Notes: a model not told the origin generated them from the sequence alone. A DNA stretch of 64,000 bases from Pelobates cultripes (GCA_933207985.1 OW240917.1:242368480-242432479); one strand, 5' to 3'. Positions 1-10,611 are shown, counted from the first letter of the stretch. Translations and numbers: made by a program.

Positions 1-280
1 AGTAAATATTGCTAGTCCTTGGAGACACTGTAGACTTTATCTCCCATTAGTCATTGAAGGAGCTTCAGTCTAACGCAGTGGCATACATACCAGGGTCGCG
101 GCTGCGACCGGGCCTGGCCCACCAGGGGGCCCGGCCGCCCCTGCGACCCGGTATGTACCCACAGGGCCAGCCTCTTCTCCTGGGGGGCCCAGGAGCCGAC
201 CACCCCAGGGCCCCCCGAGGCTGGCCCTGCTGACCCCAGCGGGCAGGTGGCCGGTCGGGCAGGCCGGCGCGCGAGGGAGC

Positions 281-418
281 ACTTTCCCCTGTGTGCTCCC
301 TCTTCAGTTCCCTCGCGCACCGCACTGATGCCGGAGCCGGAAGATGACGTCATCTTCCGGCGCCGGCATCCCTACACGGTGCGCGAGGGAGCTGAAGAGG
401 GAGCACACAGGGGAAAGT
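281..418. repeat. long near-perfect palindrome centred on TGACGTCA
   Basis: Two arms of about 68 bp face each other with almost no loop. They begin with ACTTTCCCCTGTGTGCTCCC and end with its near complement. The centre is GATGACGTCATC, which contains a perfect CRE-type octamer TGACGTCA at 345-352. The arms differ by a few substitutions and a 2-base length difference. It lies inside the hAT-like element and could form a cruciform or RNA hairpin. A weaker relative lies inside the second hAT element near 16485-16610. Confidence 0.85.
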
Positions 419-483
419 GGAACCCACTGGAACCCAGGGAATCCCCCCAGCACTCCAAAAGGTAAGGAGGCTGGGGGGATTGA

Positions 484-1430
484 ATTTGAAAAAAAAAATG
501 TGTGTGTTAGTGTGTATGTGTGTGTGTTAGTGTGTCAGTGTTTGTTTGTGTTAGTGCCTGTGTTAGTGTGTGTGTCAGTGAATGTGTCTGTTATTGGGTG
601 TGTGTCTGCTAGTGAGTGTGTTACTGTGTGTGTCTGTTACTAAGTGTGTTTGATGTCTGTTAGTGAGTGTGTGTTTGAATCCCCCCAGCACTACAAAAGG
701 TAAGGAGGCTGGGGGGATTAAATTTGAAAAAAAAAATGTGTGTATGTGTTAGTGTGTGTGTTAGTGTGTGTGTTAGTGTGTGTGTTAGTGTGTGTGTTAG
801 TGTTTGTTTGTGTTTGTGTGTGTTTGTGTTTGTGTTTGTTTGTGTTTGTGTTTGTGTTTGTTTGTTTGTGTTTGTTTGTTTGTGTTTGTTTGTGTTTGTT
901 TGTGTTTGTTTGTTTGTGTTTGTTTGTTTGTGTTTGTTTGTTTGTGTTTGTTTGTGTTTGTTTGTTTGTGTTTGTTTGTTTGTTTGTGTGTTTGTGTGTT
1001 TGTGTTTGTGTGTTTGTGTTTGTGTGTTTGTGTTTGTGTTTGTGTGTTTGTGTGTTTGTGTTTGTGTGTTTGTGTGTTTGTGTTTGTTTGTGTTTGTTTG
1101 TGTTTGTTTGTGTTTGTTTGTGTTTGTGCGTGTGTCTGTTATTGGGTGTGTGTCTGCGTGTGTCTGTTATTGGGTGTGTGTCTGCTAGTGTGTGTTACTG
1201 TGTGTGTCTGTTATTGGGTGTGTGTCTGCTAGTGTGTGTTACTGTGTGTGTCTGTTACTAAGTGTGTTTGATGTCTGTTAGTGAGTGTGTGTTTGTCAGT
1301 GAAAGTGTATGTTTTGTAAGTGGGTGTGTATGTATGTCTGTCGCTGAGTGTGTCTCTGTCAGTAAATGTGTGTGTCTGTTAGCTAGTGTGTATGCTTCTG
1401 TTCGTGAGAGTGTGTGTGTGTGTGTGTCTT
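484..1430. repeat. TG-rich compound minisatellite inside the hAT element
   Basis: This is a long run of TGTG, TGTT and TTTG motifs with TGTTAGTG and TGTCTGTTATTGGGTG sub-units. It yields long artificial open frames of alternating Val, Cys, Leu and Phe in several frames, which are not genes. The array is interrupted at about 677-735 by a second copy of a non-repetitive block seen at about 438-497. Confidence 0.9.
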
Positions 1431-1524
1431 CAGCATTTACCTTTCTCCAGCGTCGGACTCCCCAGTGTCCGCCTCTCAGCTCCGAAATGCACATGCGCGG
1501 CAAGAGGCGCGCGCGCATTTAAAC

Positions 1525-1786
1525 CGCCCATAGGAAAGCATTACTCAATGCTTTCCTATGGACGTTCAGTGTCTTCTCACTGTGATTTTCACAGTGAGAA
1601 TCGCGGAAGCTCCTCTAGCAACTGTCAATGAGACAGCCACCAGAGGCTGGATTAACCCTCAGTGAAACATAGCCGTTTCTCTGAAACTGCTATGTTTTCA
1701 GCCGCAGGGTTAAAACTAGAGGGACCTGGCACCCAGACCACTTCATTGAGCTGATGTGATCTGGGTGTCTGTAGTGGTCCTTTAAG
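1525..1786. mobile_element. short frog-type MITE segment nested in the hAT element
   Basis: It opens with a hairpin, CATAGGAAAGCATT paired with AATGCTTTCCTATG (about 1530-1560). It ends with a CACCCAGACCACTTCATTGAG-like block and a closing GGTCCTTTAA. The same order of motifs recurs at about 27470-27712 and in part near 6600-6790 and 21240-21426, which marks it as a dispersed element. Exact boundaries are not resolved. Confidence 0.45.
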
Positions 1787-2258
1787 TGTGTGTGCATACC
1801 GCGGTCGCGGGGTCGCAGCCCTGCAACCCCTGTGACCAGGTGCCCGCCACTATGTGTTGCGACCACGACCCGCGCCGAGTAAGCGCGCGGGAGGGGGGGG
1901 GGGCCCACGGATCAATTTTTGCACCGGGGCCCCATGTGTACGCCACTGGTCTAACGCATCATGAGTGTAGAAACTCACAGTAGACCTAACCCTAACCTCT
2001 AAAAGATTTCTAGCCCAATCCTGGATGCAAGACGTACAGTGGATGGTCAGCTCTCTGTAACTTTGACACTGAACATATTGTTGGACAGTGGAGATACTGA
2101 GACTCTAAAAAGCCACATTCAGGGCTGCAAAGTGAGGCTTCAGAAGTGGCCTTGAGACCAATCCATGCAAGCATGTCAATGTATGTTCTTACACTACATT
2201 GGTTGGAAGGATTTTTTGATTTCCCCAGAAGTGGTGTTACCAAACAATGACTTCTGAG

Positions 2259-2380
2259 CAGTGGCGTAGCTCGAGCTTTTGCTGCCCGGAGCTGCCCCTG
2301 AGCTTGCCGCCCCTATCTCCACCCATGTCATGTTCAGTGCAGTTGCGGATGTCCGTGGCTGCACCAGACATACCTTTCGT
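2259..2380. mobile_element. 5' fragment of another hAT-type element
   Basis: It starts with CAGTGGCGTAGCTCGAG, close to the hAT ends seen at 76 and 1948, and then has GC-rich sequence. No matching right end or 8-bp target duplication was found. It appears to be interrupted by the MITE that begins at 2381. The call rests on the terminal motif only. Confidence 0.4.
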
Positions 2381-2921
2381 AAAGGGACACTATAGTCACC
2401 AAAACAACTTTGGCTTAATGAAGCAGTTTTGATGTATATATCAGGCCCCTGCAGTCTCACTGCTCAATTCTCTGCCACTTAATAGTTGTCACTTTGTTTA
2501 TGCAGCCCTAGGCACATCTTCCTGCATGTGACTTACACAGCCTTCCCAAACACTTCCTATAAAGAGTCATCTAATATTTATACTTACTTTATTGAAAATA
2601 ATTTTTAATTTAGAATTTCTTATCTCCTGCTGTGTTAATAGCTTGCTAGACCCTGCAAGAGCCTCCTGTATGTAATTAAAGTTCAATTTACAGTGTATAA
2701 GACACAATATTTTTAAGTAAGTTGCATCTGATTGAAAATGAAACCATTTTGTTTTCATGCAGGCTTTGTCAGTCACAGCCAGGAGCTGCATAAACAGAAA
2801 CAAAAGTGACGTAACTCCAGAATGGCAGAGAATTGAGGAGCGAGACTGCAGGAGCATGATCTATACACAAAAACTGCTTGATTAAGATAAAGTTGTTTTG
2901 GTGACTTTGGCGTCTCTTTAA
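2381..2921. mobile_element. MITE with long terminal inverted repeats
   Basis: The left arm begins AAAGGGACACTATAGTCACC and runs through GCAGTCTCACTGCTCAATTC. The right arm is its imperfect reverse complement: read on the minus strand from 2921 it begins TTAAAGAGACGCCAAAGTCACC and also reaches GCAGTCTCGCTCCTCAATTC. The arms are roughly 90-100 bp. The middle is AT-rich with no coding capacity. The same termini recur many times in this window (for example near 6543, 25500, 28312 and 29168). Confidence 0.7.
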
Positions 2922-3035
2922 GTACTCAACACCTCTAGCCCAACACAGTTTACAACCTTTTCAAGCTTTTTAAAGATATACACTCAATGAATAAATGCAT
3001 GAAAAATTCATGCATGTAATTCATTGGGGGCAAAT

Positions 3036-3900
3036 TGTGGCAAACCTAGCCACTTGAGGTCGTACTGTTCAAAGTCTGAAGGTTGTCTTACAAAAGCTGC
3101 TTTTATTCTGTTTATGTATGTATTCATGTATCTCTGTAATAGAGAGCATTCATATGCTAACGGCCGAAAGCCGCTAGCATTTATATGGTAGTTTCATGAA
3201 CAGTGACTTTACACACTGTTTGTGAAACGCATAAAGTACCAAATGGGAGCCCACACACAGAGGGTGGTGTGGCTCCCATTAACCGATTGCAACATTGTAG
3301 CAATCGGCGGTTAATTGCTTTCCCGGGTGGCCGTCGTTCGGCTACCAACCACGCGGCGGTCGGCCATCTTGGATCCTATGTTAGCCCAGCGGTGTTTGGT
3401 CGTCGAGTGCCTGGAACCAAAACCGGCTACTCGACGGCGCGAACACCGCTGGACTTCCAGGCAGTTTGGGAGCACCGGTCCTTCGGTATTGTATTCTCAA
3501 TTATGTATTTGGTACTTTTAAGATGAAGGTATAATAAAGTGTGTTTCGTGCGGCGTTCGAATGAATAATATGCTGTACGAAGGGATAATCCACTTAACAG
3601 GATATTCTAGTGGGAGTATCCCTCTCGTGCAGCAGTGCATGGTGGGAGAAATGTCCTGTATATTCAGTTCCCCATGTAGTCCTCTACTGTATAACCCCTG
3701 TAAAGTGATTAAGGAAACCCCTTGCATGGGGAACCACATAAATACTGGAGCTGTGAATAAAAATCGTCAGTTGACTCTCAGAACTGTGTTTCGTCCGGTT
3801 ACTGGGGGATTTGGGATATTGCCTTCATATCCAGCGCTTCACTTGGATTATTGTCTATACCAGTGGAGATATTGGGATTTAACATTGCAGCTCCGCTACA
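3036..3900 (+). mobile_element. solo LTR with hairpin-rich U3
   Basis: The segment begins TGTGGCAAACCTAGCCAC and ends GCAGCTCCGCTACA, so it has TG...CA ends. The flanks CAAAT (3031-3035) and CATAT (3901-3905) are a 5-bp target duplication with one mismatch. AATAAA and a downstream TCAGTTGACTCTCAGAACTG block fit an R/U5 region, and the latter is shared with the minus-strand LTR fragment at 10612. The U3 part contains at least four consecutive stems (see findings). No internal retroelement genes adjoin it. The family is probably Ty3/gypsy-type, but LTR sequence alone does not prove this. Confidence 0.7.
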
Positions 3901-4029
3901 CATATCTACTAAACAGTGATTTTATCAGGGGTGGGTTTGCCCACTTGGGCAGAGTGTTCCTTTAAATAAATATTGTTACTGAAGCGCTTCAGTATATTTA
4001 ACTTTTTATTGGTGTGAAAAGAAACACTT

Positions 4030-4350
4030 AGGAGTGAAGGGGTTATGTGTTTGTGTGAGGGGTGCAGCATGTGTGTTTGCATGAGGCATGCTATGGGTTT
4101 TCATGAGGGGTTAAGTGTGTGGGTGAGGGATGCAGTATGTGTGTTTGCATGAGGGGTGCTGTGTGTTTGCATGAGAGGTACTCTGTGTGTGTGTGTGTGA
4201 GGGGGTGCAGCGCGTGTGTGTGTGAGGGGGTGTAGTGTGTGAGGGGTTCTGTTTGTGAGGGGGTGCAGTGTGTGTGTGAGGGGGTGCAGTGTGTTTGTGT
4301 GAGGGGTCCAGTATGTGCGTGAGGTGCTGTAGTGTGTGTCAGGGGTCTAT
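4030..4350. repeat. GT/GAGGGGTGCAGTG minisatellite
   Basis: Imperfect repeats of about 20-30 bp built from TGTGTGTGAGGGGTGCAGTG variants. The degenerate copies with varying GT runs suggest an old array. No gene is present. Confidence 0.7.
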
Positions 4351-4415
4351 ATTGTGGTGGGGGTGATCAGGGAGAAAATATATATATTTGTTTTATGAAA
4401 AAGAGGGGGACAATG

Positions 4416-5115
4416 TGTGACAGAACCATCTGTCTGCTTATTTTAGTTGCATTCGTCTGTTTGTATCCTGTTCGTATGAATGGCTGTTTTCTATAGCCCA
4501 GCCATTCGAATGACTCTTTTTCCCGAACAAAAAAGTTCGGTTATTTGAAAGTTATGCATTTGTATGTCTTTTATGATTTTATATTTAAAATGGCGACTGG
4601 CTTTGTCCTGGAGATAATTGAGTTACTTGGTAATTATCTCCAGGGCAGAGGGGAGGGAATCATAATGCACTGTGGGTAAAATCTGTGACTGTGTGTCTGG
4701 AATGTCCCCATATCTGTCTGTCATTTAAGTTTCCCATTTGGTCCCCTAGGGGAGTGTCCACCAAGTGGGAAACCTGCATAAATATGGGCAGGTAGCCCAC
4801 AGTAAAGCCAGATCCTGTTTGACCCTCAATGCGGAGCTTCTGTCTCGTTATTGGGGGGATTTCTTCTTCACGTTTAGAGACTGCTGGATGGAAACGAAAG
4901 CCGCTTGGTGGATATTGTTGTTCGGAGGCTAGCAGCAGTTCGTGTATTGCCGTTCGAGAGTTTGGAGCCGTTCACGGATCCCGGTCGGGAGATTGCCGCT
5001 TCCCCTGCATTTGGTTCGTGTACTACAGGTTAGGCGAACGGAGTTACTGTTACTGCAGACGGGGAAGGTCTACTAAACGCTGGTTTTGCCTATAGACACT
5101 GGAGGTGTCTTAACA
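4416..5115 (+). mobile_element. solo LTR with 5-bp target duplication
   Basis: It begins TGTGACAGAACCATCTG and ends GGTGTCTTAACA. It is flanked on both sides by an exact CAATG (4411-4415 and 5116-5120). A TATAAA-like ATAAATATGGG lies near 4778, followed by CCTCAATGCGGAGCTTCTGTC, a segment similar to the LTR at 29211 (CCTCAATTTGGAGTGCCGTC). The U3 contains stems such as GAATGGCTG with CAGCCATTC, and CCGAAC with GTTCGG. An open frame at 4829-5095 lies inside the LTR and is not considered a gene. Confidence 0.8.
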
Positions 5116-5230
5116 CAATGTATGTACCCCTCCTCTCCTCCTTCTTACCTCTGGTTTTACATGCACTTTAGCCTGCAGCTCCTCCAGCTGCAGGCTGACT
5201 TCACTATTTTCTTCCTGCGAGCACAGCGCT

Positions 5231-5270
5231 GTCGGAGCATTGCCATGGTAACACGCGGCAATGCTCCGAC
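5231..5270. repeat. perfect 14-bp hairpin
   Basis: GTCGGAGCATTGCC (5231-5244) pairs perfectly with GGCAATGCTCCGAC (5257-5270) across a 12-base loop. It lies in a GC-rich island just after the solo LTR and is probably part of another dispersed element. No coding sequence was recognised. Confidence 0.75.
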
Positions 5271-5280
5271 CTGCATGTTC

Positions 5281-6540
5281 GCGGGAAGATCGCAGCCTCC
5301 CGGGTCCTAGCTCCCTCCCTCTCCTTTATTAAACTGTCCGGAGACTGGTGAGGGAGATCTTTGATCTCCCCACTGACCCAAAAAAGGCAGATAGCAGGGC
5401 TGGCTCTCCACAGGCCGGTCCAAATGATTTTGAGGGCCTTATATGGCCCACATGCCGGACGTTCCCCACCCCGACTTAGATGGAGCTCACTATAGTATTT
5501 ATGTAATAAATTTGTGAGGGTACGATCCACAGTTTTTTGTCAAAATAATTTGGAGTGGGTAGAAAAAACATTGCTGTCCTCACAAATTGAAAACCACTCC
5601 TGTTCAAGTCATAATAATAAAGTGGAATAAACACATATTGAATTCAAAGAACCCTGGGGGAGCACCAAGAGACTAATGGCACCATAACCACTACACTGCA
5701 CTGTTTTTATGTTCATATGGCTTGTCGCTGTTATTAACAGTGTCCCTTTACACAATGGGAAAATAAAAAATCAAAAAAAGAACATTTAAAAAAAATTAGG
5801 CAAATGGAGAAAAAAATGCCTTTCATAAATATCTGTAACCAGATTAGATATTTCACATAAATATGGGTGTGGGTTCCTGGTGTGCTCCTTCAAGCTATAC
5901 ATCCGTATTATTCTTTTGACTATTTTATGAAGACAAATCAGTTTTTAGCCTTTGAAAGAGTCCTGATATTGTTTCTGTACCATTCTTACTGCTCATTAGT
6001 AGCTGTGAGGAAACAAATTTAACTGTAAAATATTGTTATTGTGCCCTTAACTAGTCATTTGGTTAATAACGGCCCCTGTTAGTGCGGGAAACGCATACAG
6101 ACACCATCTGAGATAGAAAATTGTTGCTATAACGAGAGACCTGTAATTAACTTGGTTTTTTTATAGGGCCAATCGCAAGCTTCCCCGCTGAGTCTTTACT
6201 TCAGGTAAAACGACTTGTTGGTTAATGGAGATCTATATAAAACACATTGGTTTTCTTAATAGGAAAGTCTAATAAGTAAAAGAAAAATGGCTTGCTTGTA
6301 TAGTATACACGATAATGGAAATAACATTGTTCATTGTTCCTATATTTTATTATGTTATTCTGTAGAAACAATCTATGTGACGATCAGTACATTTGAGTAA
6401 ACAGAGGATTCATATATTCCTTCGAAAGCATATTCAGATATGTCTATTAATAATTATTAAATGATTACCTCAATCACCATGACCACTTCAGTGCAAGGAC
6501 TCTGTATGGCAATTAAATCATCTAATTTTGGGCTGGATTG
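5281..6540. other. no gene recognised
   Basis: Apparently unique AT-rich sequence. I see no splice-bounded conserved exon, RNA gene or clear transposon ends. A minus-strand open frame at 5204-5530 shows no familiar domain. Confidence 0.6.
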
Positions 6541-6542
6541 TG

Positions 6543-6790
6543 TTAAAGGAACACTATGGTAATACAAATTGCCCTCGTTGTGCCAGTCTTGTCAGTCTGC
6601 CTCCTAAAAGGGACACCCAGACCAATTCGGCTCATGGAAGTGGTCTGGGTGCAGTGTCCAAGTCACCTTAACACTGCAATAGTAATTATTGCAGTTCTTG
6701 AGAAACTGCAATAATTACAATCCAGGGTTAACTCCTCCTCTAGTGACTGTCACTAGAGGGACTTCCAGGTAGTAAGCCAACTTTTGGTCT
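6543..6790. mobile_element. MITE-type repeat
   Basis: It starts TTAAAGGAACACTATGGTAATAC, a variant of the terminal motif described at 2381. It contains a GGGACACCCAGACCA block shared in part with the repeats at 1525 and 27470. The right boundary is approximate. Confidence 0.45.
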
Positions 6791-6893
6791 CCTAACTGAC
6801 GCTATGCATGAGAACACCTCTAGTTCTATCCCAAAAATGCAAGTGGATCTAAAGAATGTATAGATATTTCTCGCTAATACAAGGCCACGATTC

Positions 6894-7052
6894 AAAGAGG
6901 TGATGTGATGGAAGCAAGCATGTTCATAGGCGTGTGCAGCCTATTGCATACATATACGCATGGCGTATGTGTTTGTGCTTTAGGGTGCACACCCTAATGC
7001 AATAGGCTGCGCACACCTATGAACATGCTTGCTTCCATCACATCACCTCTTT
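6894..7052. repeat. long inverted repeat (hairpin), about 55-bp arms
   Basis: The left arm starts AAAGAGGTGATGTGATGGAA and continues through CAGCCTATTGCA. The right arm is its reverse complement, ending TCACATCACCTCTTT, with only two visible mismatches. The loop is about 50 bases and contains GGTGCACACC. It directly precedes the Tc1 remnant but shares no obvious sequence with it. It may be a foldback MITE; no target duplication was identified. Confidence 0.85.
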
Positions 7053-7077
7053 GGGGATTTCCTTTCATTCCACTTCA

Positions 7078-7863
7078 TTAGAGGTATTTAAACCACATTA
7101 CACCTGCACAAATTGGTCATAAAATGTGATCTGATCATCATCTAAGTCACAACAATAGACAATCACAGTCTGCTTAAACTAATAACACACAAAGAATGAA
7201 ATGTTGCCATGTTTTTATTGAACACACCATGTAAACATTCACGGTGCAGTGCAGGAAAAGTATGTGAACCCTTGGATTTAATAACTGGTTGAACCTCTTT
7301 GGGCAGCAATAACTTCAACCAAACGTTTCCTGTTGTTGCAGATCAGACGTGCACAACGGTCAGGAGTAATTCATGACCATTCCTCTTTACAGAACTGTTT
7401 CAGTTCAGCAATATTCTAGGGATGTCTGGTGTGAATCGCTTTCTTGAGGTCCTGCAACAGCATCTCAATCGGGTTGAGGTCAGGACTCTGACTGGGCCAC
7501 TTCAGAAGGCGTATTTTCTTCTGTTTAAGCCATTCTGTTGTTGATTTACTTCTATGCTTTGGGTCACTGTCCTGTTGCAACACCCATCTTCTGTTGAGCT
7601 TCAGCTGGTAGACAGATGGCCTTAAGTCCTCCTGCAAAATGTCTTGATAAACTTGGGAATTCATTTTTCCTTCTACGATAGCAATCCGTCCAGGCCCTGA
7701 CGCAGCAAAGCAGCCCCAAACCATGATGCCCCCACCACCATACTTCACAGTTGGGATGAGGTTTTGATGTTAGTGTGCTGTTCCTCTTTTTCGCTACACA
7801 TAGTGTTGTGTGTTTCTTCCAAACAACTCAACTTTGGTTTCATCTGTCCACAGAATATTTTGC
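7078..7863 (-). pseudogene. Tc1/mariner transposase, C-terminal part, degenerate
   Basis: Read on the minus strand, the catalytic half of a Tc1-like DD34E transposase is visible: LWTDETKVELFG (first Asp region), GGGGIMVWGCF, QQDSDPKH (second Asp) and SPDLNPIE (catalytic Glu). These enzymes cut and paste their own element at TA sites. The frame is broken between the ELFG region and the GGGGIMVWG region by a stop after HYV and another near 7750, and there is a further break after about 7416. The 3' part runs out to about 7078. The N-terminal DNA-binding domain is missing because the element is truncated where the DIRS-like sequence begins, near 7863. Confidence 0.85.
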
Positions 7864-9716
7864 CGCTAGCAGCACCCCGAGTTGGCCTGCCACCCATTCG
7901 ATGGTCCTCAGCAGGTGCAGGCACGCGAGGGAGTTGGCCGGCCCTACACAAAGAAAGTAATCTAGGTAGTGTACCACTGCTCTGCTCCCCGCCTCAACCC
8001 GCACCACCCACTCGAGAAAATAACTGAATTTCTCAAAGTACGAGCACAAAATGGAACAGCCCATCGGGAGGCATAAGTCTACAAAGTATTCCCATCAAAG
8101 AAGCACCCCAGCAGGTGATGACATGCCGGGTGAACCGGAAGCAGCCGAAACGCAGCCGCTATATTAACCTTAGCCATCAACGCCCCTCGCCCGGCCCTCT
8201 TAACCAGTTCAACCGCCCGGTCGAACGACGCATAAGAGACCAAGTACAAATCTTTGTCAATATCGTCATTCACCGACGCTCCTTTTAGATAGGAGAGGTG
8301 GTGAATGAGCCTAAACTTTCCCGGATCCTTCTTGGGGACCACCTCCAACGGCGGTACCGGGAATGGGCCCGCCATCCTGCCCAATAGCACCTCCCTGCCA
8401 AGCTTTTCCCGCACCACTTCCGGGAATTCCGCCACTGATTTGAGGTTATGCAGCCCCAGTGTACCGCCCCTATCCCGGAAGGGAATAAAGAACCCTTGCC
8501 CGAAACCAGCCCTGAGCACTTCGGCATCCACTCTATTACTGTAGCGGATTGGCCAAGGCTCCATCCCGCCTAGCTTCACCGAGGTTAAGCCCCAGGGCAG
8601 GCAAAGCCCCCTCTACCCTGGCTGTGGTAGAGACTCCGGCACTCCCCGACTTCCCTTTCTTGAAACAACGGTTGATCCCGTGGGTGTCCCCACAGCCCGA
8701 GCACTCATGCTTAAAGCGACAGGTGGTCCCCCACTTGCATTGGCCTTTGTTGAAAAGCCAGCATAAGCCCTTTGGAAAGGTGGCCGATGAGGCAGACTGC
8801 CCCTTTGCACCGGCCGTGTGCTGAAAGGGCTGCGCCTTCTGCGCCATCATCAGTTTCATCCAGAGAGGTAGGTCCATTTGATCCCACCTCATACACGGAT
8901 TTGCTGCCAGTAACTGCCAGAATTGCTCGTCTTACCGCCACCAGGCCAGTCCGCCATAGGTGCGGTATGCTTCCCAAATCCCGTCCAAGTAGCAGAACAG
9001 GGGTGAGCATAAACTTGGCGATTTCTCGGCCAGTACGCTGGCCAGAACGCAGAACGCCATTAACCAGTTACCGAAGGACTTTGGTATCTTACGATCCTGC
9101 TTCCGCTTCTCCTCCTCTTTTTTCTCGTCCTTCTTACCTTCCTCCTTGAGGTCAATGAAGTCCTCCAAGGGAAGAAGGGAAAAGATCTTGCAGAACTCCC
9201 CTTTCCAAATCTTTTCCTTCACCTCCCGTCGTGCGCCGCTCTGGAGCTGCACTCCTGAGGCCTGGACAGCCCACCCCGGGGGCTACAACTGCCTACCTGA
9301 AGACCACCTCCTTTGGCTGCGCCTGGGAGTCCCCGCCCTATTACCCACTGAACTCACAGATGTGGATCGTTGGCGCCGCGACCTCCCTTTGGTCCCCCCA
9401 GCCTCTGAGACACTGACTGGCGAAGGGCTAAGGCTGCTAGACCCCGAACAGGACCTACCTCTAGACCTATGCCCCCCTCCAAGTACCCACCCCCACGGGA
9501 TGAGCCCAACCCCCCACCCGAATGGGCCCCCTGACTGGTATAGCCCGTTGCTGCGCCACCCTCACCAAGCCCAATAGCGCGGTCCTTCTGACCCCCATGC
9601 CTCCCTAACACTGCCCCAGCAACCGCTCCGCAGTCCCTATGCACCCCTGACTGCATGCGGCGCGGAGGCCCACCCCTGGTACCCATCCCAGTCCCCCCCA
9701 CCTCACCAGCCTGTCT
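7864..9716 (-). pseudogene. DIRS-like retrotransposon remnant (gag-like zinc finger and reverse transcriptase)
   Basis: On the minus strand, from right to left, come a Gly/Pro-rich region (9354-9701), a Lys/Glu-rich gag-like segment (8932-9252), a CCCH-type finger CWLFNKGQCKWGTTCRFKHE (about 8730-8790), and a reverse transcriptase with GPFPVPPLEVVPKK, FRLIHHLSY and AAFRLLPVHP (8079-8579), continuing with MGCSILCSYFEKF (7840-8064). This order and these motifs match DIRS-type tyrosine-recombinase retrotransposons. Several frameshifts separate the blocks. The polymerase motif reads YLDYFL instead of the expected YLDDFL, so a catalytic Asp is lost. RNase H and recombinase parts are absent. The left end is truncated at the Tc1 remnant. 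Confidence 0.7.
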
Positions 9717-10195
9717 GACTGTAATATGATGTATTGGATTGTCTGTGTGTGATATAAATAGTTTGTGTGTGGTGTTATGGAGCTGTGTACATGTGATAGA
9801 AACTGTGCATTAGCATTGGGCTGGCTGTGTGTGATGAGAATGTGCGTGATCATCACTTTGCTGTCAATGTGTGATGGAGACTGCTTCTGTTTGTAATGAT
9901 TTCGTGCTGGCTGTGTACGGTGCTACTGTGTTTGTCTATGAATGATAGTAATAACCCCTGATGAATAGATAGCATCATGTAACTGGTTATCTGTGACCTG
10001 TATAAAACTTGGTAAATCCTAAAACAACACAAACCTAAATTAGTTGTTTAATTCTTACACACTATGTAACCCTGGATACATACATATCAATTTCTCAAAA
10101 TCTTCACGTTACTTACTATCTCAGTGTCTGGAAGGTCCGCTCCATTCGCTCCCTCAGTCCCTATGCAAACTGCAGTCTCAGCCAGGTAGGTAAGT
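9717..10195. other. TG-rich region without genes
   Basis: It contains degenerate CTGTGTGTGATG-type repeats to about 9960, then AT-rich unique sequence. No coding or RNA gene features were seen. Confidence 0.5.
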
Positions 10196-10500
10196 GTGAC
10201 TGAATGCCTACTTACGTTTACCCCCCTCCCGTTCCTCCCATGTCTCCTTTATCCCTCTTCCATTCATGTCTCTGTTCCCCTCTCTTCCATCCATCTATGT
10301 GTCTCATCTTCTATCTATAACTCTCTCCCCCTTCCATGTCTCCCTTCCCTCTTCCATCCATGTCTCTCCTACCTTCTATCCACATCTCCCTCCCCCTTCC
10401 ATCCATATCTACCCTCCCTTCCATCCATATTTACCCTCACTTCAATCTATATCTCCCCCCATATCTCTCCCTCTTGCCAACCTCCAGCCTTCCATCATAT
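10196..10500. repeat. pyrimidine-rich TCCATC/CTCCC minisatellite
   Basis: Imperfect units of about 20-25 bp such as CTTCCATCCATGTCTCCCTCC. Open frames across it are Ser/Pro/Leu-rich low-complexity artefacts. Confidence 0.75.
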
Positions 10501-10611
10501 AGTACTGGGCTGTCTTTAATGGTGATTGCATCCTGGGCAAGCATTTCCTTGGGCCCCCTGGTACCCTCCAACCTTCTAGCATGCAAACCCGCTTTCCACC
10601 CAAAGATACAC

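Larger units (their letters stand above)
76..1948. mobile_element. non-autonomous hAT-like DNA transposon
   Basis: The element is flanked by an exact 8-bp direct duplication, GTCTAACG, at 68-75 and 1949-1956. Its ends are inverted: CAGTGGCATACAT on the left, and on the right the reverse complement reads CAGTGGCGTACACAT. An 8-bp target duplication with CAGTG-type ends is the hAT signature. No transposase frame is present. The interior holds GC-rich ends, a long palindrome (281-418), a large TG-rich tandem array, and a segment (about 1525-1786) like other short repeats in the window. A block of about 60 bp beginning GAATCCCCCCAGCACT occurs twice (near 438 and 677), so the interior has grown by duplication. 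It probably depended on a hAT transposase encoded elsewhere. Confidence 0.85.

Noticed and set aside
724..1261. Long overlapping open frames rich in Val, Cys, Leu and Phe
   Set aside because: They are translations of a TG/TTTG tandem array, open in all plus frames. No codon bias or domain.
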